Positions 17,412-25,110 of a stretch of DNA of 40,477 bases are shown here, piece by piece. Under the pieces are notes generated by a model, which worked only from the letters and a program-made list of their open reading frames with translations, was not told where the DNA came from and did not search any database. A program made the translations under genes and the position numbers. Positions within the stretch are counted from its first letter, which is position 1, and each line of letters begins with the position of its first letter. Origin of the DNA: CAWJHE01 sp964614855 (GTDB lineage: Bacteria > Chloroflexota > Anaerolineae > Anaerolineales > UBA4823); assembly GCA_964614855.1 (NCBI GenBank), contig CAZTMX010000006.1, positions 1-40,477 on the forward strand, written 5' to 3'.

Positions 17412-17500
17412 GATTTCTCTGCAGGAAATTGGTAGACAGTGCAGCAGACAAGCGATAGAATAGAGGTTTGCTGCACTTTCTTTATCATTAAGGATACATC

Positions 17501-18730
17501 GTGAAATTTTTTGAGCGCCTGAATTTTAAACAGTACCCATCGCAATTTCGCTTGATGTTCTGGGGCATGATGCTGAGCACCATCGGCAGCAGCATGATCT
17601 GGCCATTCCTGATCATCTACGTCTCTGAAAAACTGCAGCTGCCCCTTACCGCTGTGACCAGCCTGCTCACCATCCAGGCCACATCATCGATCATCGCTTC
17701 CTTCCTTGCCGGCCCGGTGGTGGATCGCTTTGGGCGCAAGTGGATCATGGTGGTCAGCCTGCTGCTAAACGGCATCGCCTATGTTTTTATCAGCCAGGCG
17801 GAAACCCTGCCTGTTTTTGCGGTTTTGATGGCCATCAGCGGGTTTGTCAACCCGCTCTACCGCGTGGGCGCGGATGCCATGTTGGCGGATTTGATCCCTG
17901 AAAAGGATCGGGTAGAGGCATATTCTTTACTGCGCATGGGCAACAACGCCGGGATCGCCATCGGCCCCGCTGTCGGTGGTTTTGTGGCCTCAGCATCCTA
18001 TTCCACCGCATTCTTTATCGCTGCCGCCGGGATGAGCAGCTACAGTATGCTGCTGGCGTTCTTTGCCAAAGAGACCCTGCCCCGCTTACAGCCCGGATAT
18101 ATCAAGACAGCTGTCATCAAAGAACCCCTGGGCGGTTATCTGGAGATCTTAAAAAACAAGAAATTTATGCGTTTCGCCGTAGCAATGACCATGGTGATGG
18201 TTTGTGCATCGTTCATGTGGGTGCTGATGCCGGTGTATTCCAAGCAAAACTTCGGCGTGCCCGAGAGCCAGTACGGCTTTATCCCCACCACCAATGCGGT
18301 CATTGTGGTCACCCTGCAAATGTTGATGACCAGCTGGACCAAGAAGCTCAACCCCTTGATCGCCATGGCCTTTGGCGGCGTATTGTACACCCTGGGTGCT
18401 TTCAGCGTCTCCTTAGGCTCAGGTTTCTGGTGGTTCTGGAGCAGCATGGTGATCATCAGCTTTGGCGAGCTGGCGCTCATTCCCACCTCCAGCACCTACG
18501 TGGCAAACCACGCCCCACCCGAAAAACGCGGCCGCTATATGAGCATCTACGGGCTGACACACCCGCTGGCTACCGGGGTGGGCTCGTTGATCGGCGGTAT
18601 CCTGAGCGACAATTTTGGACCGCGCAGCATGTGGTACGGCGCCTCCTTGATCGGTTTTGTTGGGGTGATGATTTTTCTCACGATGGCGCGCCAGTCGAAA
18701 CAGGAACAACCTGTTGCGGTTGCGTCGTAA
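17501..18730 (+). CDS. MFS multidrug-type exporter
   Basis: A 409-residue MFS protein with about 12 hydrophobic segments. The motif 'GPVVDRFGRKWIMVV' after helix 2 matches MFS motif A (GxxxDRxGRK), and 'LIPEKDRVEAYSLLRMGNNAGIAIGPAVGG' is a drug:H+ antiporter-like block. The protein starts with GTG at 17501, eight bases after AAGGA. The likely role is proton-driven efflux, with unknown substrate. It lies on the same strand as the ABC exporter pair and might share its transcript, but the 89-base gap gives no proof. Confidence 0.85.
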   Translation: MKFFERLNFKQYPSQFRLMFWGMMLSTIGSSMIWPFLIIYVSEKLQLPLTAVTSLLTIQATSSIIASFLAGPVVDRFGRKWIMVVSLLLNGIAYVFISQAETLPVFAVLMAISGFVNPLYRVGADAMLADLIPEKDRVEAYSLLRMGNNAGIAIGPAVGGFVASASYSTAFFIAAAGMSSYSMLLAFFAKETLPRLQPGYIKTAVIKEPLGGYLEILKNKKFMRFAVAMTMVMVCASFMWVLMPVYSKQNFGVPESQYGFIPTTNAVIVVTLQMLMTSWTKKLNPLIAMAFGGVLYTLGAFSVSLGSGFWWFWSSMVIISFGELALIPTSSTYVANHAPPEKRGRYMSIYGLTHPLATGVGSLIGGILSDNFGPRSMWYGASLIGFVGVMIFLTMARQSKQEQPVAVAS

Positions 18731-18826
18731 GCGGACAGAGGGTTTTCCGCCTGGAACTGGCTGTCGATTGAATGGGACGCAGTACACTCTCCAGGCAAAG
18801 AAAGTACAAGGAACTAAGCTATACGA

Positions 18827-19894
18827 ATGAAAATAGCAATCTTTTCAGATGTTCACGCCAATTTCGCAGCCTTGCAGGCGGTGGTAGAGGATATTGAGAA
18901 CTGGCGGCCCGACCTGGTGGTCTGCGCCGGCGACCTGATCAACCGCGGCCCCCGCCCGCTGGAGTGCCTGGAGTATGTCTGGCAGCGCGTCCAGCAGGGC
19001 AACTGGTACTGGCTGCGCGGCAACCACGAGGATTATGTGATCGCACAATCTCGTGCGGATGCCCCGCAGCACGGCCCCGAAGCCGATGTGCACCACGCCA
19101 CCCGCTGGACTTTGGATGCGCTGCAGCGGGCTTCTGCAAGCAAAACGGATTATGTGGCGCTGGTGCGCGGTATGCCCTATCACCTGCGCCTGGCGGATCC
19201 CAATGGGAATGAAGTTTTGATCACCCACGGTTCGATGAACGGCACCCGCGACGGCGTCTACCCCGAAACCAGCGACCAGGAGCTGCACGGAAAGATCTTT
19301 CCAAAACAGATGCGTGTCAACGGCGGCGCGCAGCTGCCCGATGACCGGCCCAAAACGGGTCACCACGGCGGTAGAGGCCATATTGCAAACGGCGAGCGCA
19401 TCCGCAAGTACGGGCTGACGCTGCCCGGTGAGTACAAAACCAACCCTGCTTTGTCCCTTTTTGCCGTCGGGCACACCCACCGCCCGCTGGTGCGCTGTCT
19501 GAACGGCAGTTCGAAGCCCGGCGCAAGCGCTGCGGAGATGAGCAGCAGCGCCCCGCACAACCTGCTGGTAGTCAATGCTGGTTCTGCCGGTCTGCCCTTT
19601 GATCGCGATACCCATCCCAGCTATGCACGCCTGGAATACCAGCACAACGCCTGGCAATGCGAGATCGTGCGTTTTTCGTACGATATCGCCCGCGCCGAGC
19701 AGGATTTCTTCAGCACCGGCTATATCGAAGGCGCTGGTCCGTTGACCCGCCTGGTGTTGATCGAGCTGCAGCAAGCCCGCTCGCAGCTTTTCCAGTGGAC
19801 CCGGCGCTTCCAGGCCCAGGCGCTGAGCGGCGAAATGAGCATAGAAGAAACCGTCGAGCGTTCGCTGCAAGACGGCCTGGATTGGGTGGATTAG
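18827..19894 (+). CDS. Calcineurin-like metallophosphoesterase
   Basis: A 355-residue protein with the full metallophosphatase signature: 'FSDVHANFAAL' (metal ligands Asp8 and His10), 'VCAGDLINRGPRP', 'LRGNHEDY', 'ITHGSMNG' and 'AVGHTHRPL'. These motifs coordinate two metal ions for phosphoester hydrolysis. The order resembles YfcE/bis(5'-nucleosyl)-tetraphosphatase-like phosphodiesterases, but about 100 additional C-terminal residues (from about 250) have no clear assignment. An insertion around 160-210, rich in Gly/His, is unusual. ATG at 18827 follows AAGGAA. Substrate unknown. Confidence 0.88.
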   Translation: MKIAIFSDVHANFAALQAVVEDIENWRPDLVVCAGDLINRGPRPLECLEYVWQRVQQGNWYWLRGNHEDYVIAQSRADAPQHGPEADVHHATRWTLDALQRASASKTDYVALVRGMPYHLRLADPNGNEVLITHGSMNGTRDGVYPETSDQELHGKIFPKQMRVNGGAQLPDDRPKTGHHGGRGHIANGERIRKYGLTLPGEYKTNPALSLFAVGHTHRPLVRCLNGSSKPGASAAEMSSSAPHNLLVVNAGSAGLPFDRDTHPSYARLEYQHNAWQCEIVRFSYDIARAEQDFFSTGYIEGAGPLTRLVLIELQQARSQLFQWTRRFQAQALSGEMSIEETVERSLQDGLDWVD

Positions 19895-19918
19895 AAAGTA
19901 AATTGGAAGAGGTGAAAT

Positions 19919-20890
19919 ATGCTGAAAGGAAAATTCTCTCGCACTGCCGCTGCCGGATTCTGGCGGACGAGATGCATGGGATTTCTAACGCTGGCTTTTG
20001 CCCTGGCGCTTTCTGCCTGTAATGCGCCGCAGCCCACCACCACGCCTGATATCGATACCGTAGTCTCGCAAACGCAAACCGCTATCGCCGTGGAGGCGAT
20101 ACTGACTGCAGCCGCGGCTCCGACCATCCAGCCGGAGCCGCCAGCAGCAGAGCCAGCCCCAGGGCAGCCTGCGCCTGAACAGGCAGCACCCCCAGCAGGC
20201 GCGCCCGGCCAACCCAGCGCGCCTGCCGGTGCACCCGATCCAAGCGCAGCCACAGCTACGCTGCTCCCGCCCACCGCCCCGCCCACCAACCCGCCCCCGC
20301 CGGGCCTGCTCAACCAGGGCGCGCCGAGCTGGGTGGACAGCTTTGACGGCGCTAAAGACAGCTTTTTCATCGGCGCCAGTAAGCAAATCGAATTTGCCAA
20401 GGAAAACGGCGACCTGGTGATGACCGCATTCGAACCCATTGGCGACCAGTGGCGCGTGGCCGAGCTGGGGTACCTGAGCGATTTCTACCTGGAAGCGCAG
20501 TTTAGCAGCGATGTCAACTGCAGCGGCAAAGACGGCTACGGGCTGATCTTCCGTGCCCGCGACCAGGGCGACAATATCGTAGACAGCGGGTATATCTTTA
20601 GCGTGGCCTGCGATGGGCAGTACCGCCTGTTCCGCATGGATGACGGCAAATACGTACCCATGATCGACTGGACCTCCCACCCCGCCGTCGCTGCCGGACC
20701 CAACCAGAGCAACACCCTGGCGGTGCAGACCAGCGGCTCCATGATCACCCTGGTGATCAACAACGTGATCGTTTTGGAATTTTCCGACAATACCTATAAG
20801 GAAGGCTATTTTGGTTTGTCGCTGCGCTCTGAGAATACCAAGGACCTGCGCATCAAAGTGCACCAGGTGCAGTATTGGGTGATCTGGTAG
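19919..20890 (+). CDS. Secreted lipoprotein with concanavalin-like domain
   Basis: A 323-residue lipoprotein. A positively charged N-terminus and hydrophobic stretch end in the lipobox 'LALSAC' (Cys at about 34). A low-complexity Pro/Ala/Gln/Thr linker (about 60-135) follows, typical of cell-surface proteins in Anaerolineae. The C-terminal domain (about 140-323), with 'DLVMTAFEP', 'GYGLIFRARDQGDNIVDSGYIFSV' and 'GYFGLSLRSENTKDLRIKV', resembles the beta-sandwich concanavalin-like/DUF1080 fold that binds or cleaves carbohydrates; no catalytic residues are clear. ATG at 19919 follows AAGAGGTG at ideal distance. Confidence 0.8.
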   Translation: MLKGKFSRTAAAGFWRTRCMGFLTLAFALALSACNAPQPTTTPDIDTVVSQTQTAIAVEAILTAAAAPTIQPEPPAAEPAPGQPAPEQAAPPAGAPGQPSAPAGAPDPSAATATLLPPTAPPTNPPPPGLLNQGAPSWVDSFDGAKDSFFIGASKQIEFAKENGDLVMTAFEPIGDQWRVAELGYLSDFYLEAQFSSDVNCSGKDGYGLIFRARDQGDNIVDSGYIFSVACDGQYRLFRMDDGKYVPMIDWTSHPAVAAGPNQSNTLAVQTSGSMITLVINNVIVLEFSDNTYKEGYFGLSLRSENTKDLRIKVHQVQYWVIW

Positions 20891-20949
20891 TTGGCGGATG
20901 CCGGTGAGCTAGTGGATTTTCGTAGTAAGCGACCTGTAGTTAATTATCT

Positions 20950-21549
20950 ATGCGCATAATCTTTGCCCGTCACGGCGAAAGCCAGGCCAACCTGCTGCAG
21001 CAAATCTCCAACCGCGGGCTGGTGCACGGGTTGACCCTGCGCGGGCGAGAGCAAGCCGCCGCCCTGGCGCAGCGCCTGGCGCCCGAGGGTATCACGCGCA
21101 TCTACACCAGCCCGCTGCTGCGCGCCGTCGAGACTGCCGTCCTGGTCGCTGACCGGCTCAAGGTGGAATATGAAGTAGTGGATGCCCTGCGCGAATACGA
21201 CTGCGGCGAGATCGAAGGCCGATCCGACGAGGCCGCCTGGCAGCGCTGGCAGGCATTGTTCGACGCCTGGATGGAGCGAGGGGAGCTTGACTACCGGCTG
21301 GCAGGCGGCGAGAGCTTCAACGACATCCGCGCCCACTTCCTGCCATTTATCGAGGGGTTGGTGAGGGATTATGGCGCCACGGATGCCCGCCTGCTGTGCA
21401 TCTCCCACGGCGGGTTATACCTGACCATGCTGCCGCTGGTGCTGAGGAATATGGGGTGGCGGGAGTTAAAGGAGCGCGGATTTGGCAATGCGGCGTACTT
21501 ATCAGTCGAAAAGCGCGATGATGGATTGTTTATAGATCAAGATGGGTAA
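20950..21549 (+). CDS. Histidine phosphatase family protein (phosphoglycerate mutase-like)
   Basis: A 199-residue branch-1 histidine phosphatase. 'IFARHGESQAN' (catalytic His8) opens the protein, 'YTSPLLRAVETA' gives the phosphate-pocket Arg, the acid residue lies in 'EYDCGEIEGR', and 'CISHGGLY' holds the second His. Such proteins dephosphorylate small molecules or, less often, proteins; the specific substrate is not apparent. The last ~30 residues are more variable. The gene ends 24 bases from the convergent AT-rich island. Confidence 0.88.
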   Translation: MRIIFARHGESQANLLQQISNRGLVHGLTLRGREQAAALAQRLAPEGITRIYTSPLLRAVETAVLVADRLKVEYEVVDALREYDCGEIEGRSDEAAWQRWQALFDAWMERGELDYRLAGGESFNDIRAHFLPFIEGLVRDYGATDARLLCISHGGLYLTMLPLVLRNMGWRELKERGFGNAAYLSVEKRDDGLFIDQDG

Positions 21550-21573
21550 GTATTATCTTTACACCTAGAATTA

Positions 21574-22098
21574 TTAGTTGTTACTTCTCAACCGGATTTC
21601 TTCAAAAAAAGCTTGAAATTCACGAGAATCAATATCCGCCGAAGCTGATTTTGGCAAGATTTCATCAAAAAGATGTTCCAATTCGTTGAATTCTATTAAT
21701 CCATTTTTTAGCAAGAATTGAACATCTTCCAAATCTGCATCAAAACCTCTTGCTATCTTACTAAGTGCAATGCTGTAGAGATCAAAAATGAATACTCTAA
21801 GTTGACCAAATTCTCCAAATAGGATATGGCGATTTTCAGTTCCAGATGGTAATGGAATGAATTCATCTAATGGCACAATTTCAACATCTAGTTTGTGTTT
21901 TTCTGCAAATTCAGATATTATCCTTTCAAGATCATTAGACAAAGGCCTGGATAAACAATCAACGTCTAAGGTTTCACGCGGTGATCCTAGTAGGAATAAA
22001 GCACTACCACCCAATAAATAAATGGAGACCGAGTATTCTAGCTTTTCTCCCAAACTTCCAAAGAAACGAATTAACGCCTTCTTTGTTACTGGTTCCAT
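21574..22098 (-). CDS. DUF6036-like nucleotidyltransferase, possible toxin-antitoxin component
   Basis: A 174-residue protein. 'IYLLGGSALFLLGSPRETLDVDCL' (residues about 26-49) is the GGS...D-x-D pattern of minimal nucleotidyltransferases of the AbiEii/DUF6036 type. Such enzymes often transfer AMP to a toxin or act in phage defence. The gene is visibly AT-rich relative to its surroundings and overlaps the upstream partner by 13 bases, so the two are coupled. The pair resembles a toxin-antitoxin or small defence unit; I cannot name the type. ATG at 22098 is the first start in frame. Confidence 0.7.
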   Translation of the reverse strand: MEPVTKKALIRFFGSLGEKLEYSVSIYLLGGSALFLLGSPRETLDVDCLSRPLSNDLERIISEFAEKHKLDVEIVPLDEFIPLPSGTENRHILFGEFGQLRVFIFDLYSIALSKIARGFDADLEDVQFLLKNGLIEFNELEHLFDEILPKSASADIDSREFQAFFEEIRLRSNN

Positions 22099-22634
22099 TT
22101 TCTTTCAACCTCCCATCTTCTCAGAAGGTGATGAGCAACATTCTCGTAAGTTCCAGACCAATTGACAGTCAAACCAGTGAGGTATCTATGCTGATGCCCC
22201 AACTCGATCAATAAATCATCTGCCGAAGATTCTGGATTCAGGTTGAATTCCCTTCCATAGAGATCAGGGAGGTTCTTCCAGCGGTCACGAATGACAGATA
22301 TTAATTCCGCAGCATATTTTCTTTGTAAAATCACTGCAGCAGTGTAATAAATTTTTAAGGTGAGCTGGTCGCTGGATGAAAGTCGTTTGATAGCGTCAGG
22401 CATTGCATCAGCAAACCGAGGATTTGCCAGTAGAACAGCAATCACTGCTGTACGGACCCGGCTGCTAGGTTGTTTTACCAACGCAGCCAGCAACTCCTCC
22501 GGAGCGCGTCTTTGTGAAATCTTCTCTGAAGTATGGCGCGCCAGATAACCGATACCTAGCAATTCCAACTCACATACCAGGCTTTCTTCTATTGGATCAT
22601 ATGATAGAGGTTGCGTGGTGTCTCTGTCCTTCAT
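22086..22634 (-). CDS. Hypothetical helical protein, coupled partner of the nucleotidyltransferase
   Basis: A 182-residue protein from ATG 22634 ('MKDRDTTQPL'), ten or so bases after an AAAGAAG-like ribosome-binding site. The frame continues upstream into the PPK2 gene, but those codons are only an overlap. It is mostly helical, with a run of short helices (about 40-120) that could be HEAT-like; no catalytic motif is recognisable and no HEPN R-x4-6-H motif is seen. The base composition is AT-rich like its partner. The two genes form a coupled pair. It may be the antitoxin/target or an independent accessory gene. Confidence 0.6.
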   Translation of the reverse strand: MKDRDTTQPLSYDPIEESLVCELELLGIGYLARHTSEKISQRRAPEELLAALVKQPSSRVRTAVIAVLLANPRFADAMPDAIKRLSSSDQLTLKIYYTAAVILQRKYAAELISVIRDRWKNLPDLYGREFNLNPESSADDLLIELGHQHRYLTGLTVNWSGTYENVAHHLLRRWEVERKWNQ

Positions 22635-22696
22635 GTAAACACTTCTTTCAAGGAACGATAGTTCACTAGCAATATTCTCGCCTTTATATCTTTCTT

Positions 22697-23500
22697 TCAC
22701 TCCACCACCACACCCGTCAGGTCGTCCTTCGGTTTGGGATAGCTCATCTTCAGCCCCTTCAGCGCATCCACAATCACATTCGCTACCACCAGGTTGCGGT
22801 ACCACTTCTTGTTGGCCGGGACGACGTACCACGGGGCGTACTCGGTGCTGGTCTTTTCCAGCATGTCCTCATAGGCTTTGAGATATACCGGCCACAGCTT
22901 GCGCTCTTCCAGGTCGCCCAGGCTGAATTTCCACTGTTTGGTGGGGTCATCCAGGCGCGCTTGCAGCCGCTCTTTCTGCTCGTCTTTGTCGATGAGCAGG
23001 AAGAATTTCAGGATCAGCGTGCCGTTCTCCACCAGGTGTTTCTCAAATTCGTTGATCTGGTCGTAGCGCTTGCTCCACACTTTCTCATCCACCAGCGAGT
23101 GCACCCGCACCACCAGCACATCTTCGTAATGGCTGCGGTTGAAGATGACCATCTCCCCGTTTTTCGGGGTTTGCTTGTGCACGCGCCACAGGTAATCGTG
23201 CGCCAGCTCTTCGGCAGTGGGCACTTTGAAGCTAGCCACGCGCACACCTGCCGGGTTGACGCCTTCAAAGACATGGCGGATGGTGCCGTCCTTGCCGCCG
23301 GTGTCCATCCCCTGCAGCACCACCAGCACTTTGTGCTTGTTTTGCGCGTAAAGCAGCTCCTGCAGCGCTTCCAGCTCTTCGTTGAGCTCCAGCAGTTTTT
23401 CCTTGCCCTCATCCTTATCGCCGTCGTAAGCCCTGGTTTCCCCCGCATTCCATTTTTCCAAATTTACCTTGTCGCCTGGTTTTACCCGGTAGCGCTGCAT
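22697..23500 (-). CDS. ppk2: Polyphosphate kinase 2
   Basis: A 267-residue PPK2-family enzyme. Walker A is 'LQGMDTGGKDGTIRHV' (residues about 63-78), Walker B is 'FNRSHYEDVLVVRVH', and the lid contains 'ERLQARLDDPTKQWKFS'. The C-terminus includes 'APWYVVPANKKWYRNLVV'. PPK2 transfers phosphate between polyphosphate and nucleoside mono- or diphosphates, giving NTPs from stored polyphosphate. Length and motifs fit the single-domain class. It starts with ATG at 23500 after a GGAGG-like site (reverse strand) and diverges from fdhD. It precedes the AT-rich island on the same strand with 62 bases between. Confidence 0.93.
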   Translation of the reverse strand: MQRYRVKPGDKVNLEKWNAGETRAYDGDKDEGKEKLLELNEELEALQELLYAQNKHKVLVVLQGMDTGGKDGTIRHVFEGVNPAGVRVASFKVPTAEELAHDYLWRVHKQTPKNGEMVIFNRSHYEDVLVVRVHSLVDEKVWSKRYDQINEFEKHLVENGTLILKFFLLIDKDEQKERLQARLDDPTKQWKFSLGDLEERKLWPVYLKAYEDMLEKTSTEYAPWYVVPANKKWYRNLVVANVIVDALKGLKMSYPKPKDDLTGVVVE

Positions 23501-23640
23501 ATTATCCTCCTTGGTATCGATTATTGCCAGCTAACTGCATCTTGATCCTGTATGCTGTGGACCATTTTCTAATTATTCTGATTATACCGCGCCGTGCAGC
23601 ACCTCTGACCTGCTGCCCACCGCCCATTCCCGCTCCCTTT

Positions 23641-23658
23641 TTGTGACAGATTTCACCA
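23641..23658. promoter_or_regulatory. Rex-like (or CRP/FNR-like) operator upstream of fdhD
   Basis: TTGTGACAGATTTCACCA matches the Rex consensus TTGTGA-N6-TCACAA at 11 of 12 defined positions. It also matches CRP/FNR sites (TGTGA-N6-TCACA). Its centre lies about 62 bases before the predicted fdhD start, the position of a class I activator site. A further TGTGA is at 23664. Confidence 0.45.
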
Positions 23659-23676
23659 AAACATGTGACATTCAAC

Positions 23677-23705
23677 CTGCCATTCGCAGCGCGATCTGTT
23701 AGAAT
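23677..23705 (+). promoter_or_regulatory. Predicted fdhD promoter
   Basis: CTGCCA (23677-23682) and TAGAAT (23700-23705) are separated by 17 bases and match sigma-70 boxes at 4/6 and 5/6 positions. Predicted start near 23712, leaving an 80-base leader. The rest of the 291-base gap between ppk2 and fdhD holds the Rex-like site and no gene I can support. Confidence 0.45.
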
Positions 23706-23791
23706 ATTAGGTTGGATAGAGTACCCCTTATTGGTAAACACGCGCCGGCAGGCTGCCGTTTGCAGCGCACCGGCGCATTCACAGGTGCGAG

Positions 23792-24754
23792 ATGGCTGAA
23801 ACAAACAAAGCTGTAGATGTAATCCTTTTTGATACTTCCTTTTGGTCGCAAGAAGCGGCTGAAGTGATTGTGGAATCACCGGTTTCGCTGACCGTAAACG
23901 GCGAACTGTGGCTGACCTTTATGTGCACCCCTGTACACCTGGAAGCCATGGCAGTGGGTTTCCTTTTCAATGAAGGCATCATCCAGAGCAAAGACCAGGT
24001 GGCGGATGTGCGCCTGTGTCCCGCCGGTGATAATGTGGATGTCTGGCTGACCCACGCCGCCGAGAAACCTGAAAAATGGCGCCGCACATCCGACTGCACG
24101 GGTGGGGTGACCTCGATAGAAAACCTGGAATCCCTGCAGTTTTCCAGGCAAGCAGCTGAAGCTGGAAATTCGAATCCCCAAAATCCAGATACCGGACAAC
24201 AATTCCACAACCAGGAAAATGGTCCAGGCTCGACGCCATCCATCCAGCCAGCCGGCCTCACCCTCACTCCGGAGCAGGTCACGGGCCTGATCGGCAAGCT
24301 GTTCGAAGCCCAGGAGCTCTACCGCCGCTCGGGCGGGGTCCACACCTCTGCACTCGCCGACAGCCAGGACATCCTGGTCACCAGCGAAGACATCGGGCGG
24401 CACAACACCTTGGATAAGATCGCCGGGCGCCTGCTGCTGGAAGAACTCCAGCCCGCGCAGCGCATTATCCTTACCACCGGGCGCATCAGCTCAGAGATGC
24501 TGCAAAAATCCGCCCGCATGGGGGCGCACATCATCATTTCGCGCACCTCGCCCAGCTCGCTTTCCGTCCACCTGGCTGAGGCCTGGGATGTCACCCTCAT
24601 CGGCTACGCCAAGCGCACCGGCTTTCGCATCTACACCCACCCCGAGCGTATTCTGACGCCCGAAATCTCCACGCAAACCCCGGTTGATGCGGACAATACC
24701 AGTTCAACCGTTATCCCTCTAAAAAATAAAAGAGACCCGTTAACCAACCTATGA
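23792..24754 (+). CDS. fdhD: Formate dehydrogenase accessory sulfurtransferase FdhD
   Basis: A 320-residue FdhD homologue. 'HLEAMAVGFLFNEGII', 'SGGVHTSAL', 'TSEDIGRHNTLDKIAG', 'ILTTGRISSEMLQKSARMG' and 'RTSPSSLSVHLAEAWDVTLIGYAKRTGFRIYT' are the conserved blocks. FdhD carries sulfur from IscS to the bis-MGD cofactor, which is essential for formate dehydrogenase. The loop that usually has CxxC or GCGGG reads 'RTSDCTGG' with a single Cys102. An insertion of about 50 residues, rich in Gln/Asn/Pro/Ser (about 108-158), separates the halves and is unusual. The gene likely serves the selenocysteine formate dehydrogenase about 14 kb downstream. It overlaps the next gene by ATGA and heads the regulator run. 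Confidence 0.9.
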   Translation: MAETNKAVDVILFDTSFWSQEAAEVIVESPVSLTVNGELWLTFMCTPVHLEAMAVGFLFNEGIIQSKDQVADVRLCPAGDNVDVWLTHAAEKPEKWRRTSDCTGGVTSIENLESLQFSRQAAEAGNSNPQNPDTGQQFHNQENGPGSTPSIQPAGLTLTPEQVTGLIGKLFEAQELYRRSGGVHTSALADSQDILVTSEDIGRHNTLDKIAGRLLLEELQPAQRIILTTGRISSEMLQKSARMGAHIIISRTSPSSLSVHLAEAWDVTLIGYAKRTGFRIYTHPERILTPEISTQTPVDADNTSSTVIPLKNKRDPLTNL

Positions 24755-25110
24755 AACTCCACAAAATTCTCACCATCATCAATGCCAAGCCTGTCAGCTC
24801 AGATTTCAACCCCGAAGCCGAGATTAAAGGCGGCTGCGGGGCAGACCTGATGAGCGATGTGCTGGCCTCCATCCAACCCGACAGCATCCTGCTGACCGGG
24901 TTATGCAACCCGCAAGTGGTGCGCACCTCCACCATCGCCGATGTGCGAGCGGTGATCTTTGTGCGCGGCAAAATCCCCAGCCCTGAGACCATCCAGCTTG
25001 CGGAGCAGGAAGGCATGCCGTTGTTCAGCACCCCGTTGGGCATGTTCGAAGCCTGCGGTAGGTTGTACCAGGAAGGCTTACCCAGCCTGGAAGGCGCATT
25101 CGACCTATGA
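24751..25110 (+). CDS. DRTGG-domain-like small protein 1
   Basis: A 119-residue protein related to the DRTGG-domain/HPr-kinase-N-like proteins found beside hydrogenase genes. Visible blocks are 'EIKGGCGADLMSDVLASI', 'SILLTGLCNPQVVRTSTIADVRAVIFVRG' and 'PLFSTPLGMFEACGRLY'. The fold probably binds a nucleotide or effector; no catalytic residue is recognisable. It overlaps both neighbours by four bases (ATGA), so the run fdhD-DRTGG-CBS/HATPase-DRTGG is tightly coupled. It is probably regulatory, although its partner and ligand are unknown. Confidence 0.75.
   Translation: MKLHKILTIINAKPVSSDFNPEAEIKGGCGADLMSDVLASIQPDSILLTGLCNPQVVRTSTIADVRAVIFVRGKIPSPETIQLAEQEGMPLFSTPLGMFEACGRLYQEGLPSLEGAFDL

Noticed and set aside
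18845..19870. Minus-strand open frame of 341 codons opposite the metallophosphoesterase
   Set aside because: It is a shadow; all metallophosphatase motifs are on the plus strand.
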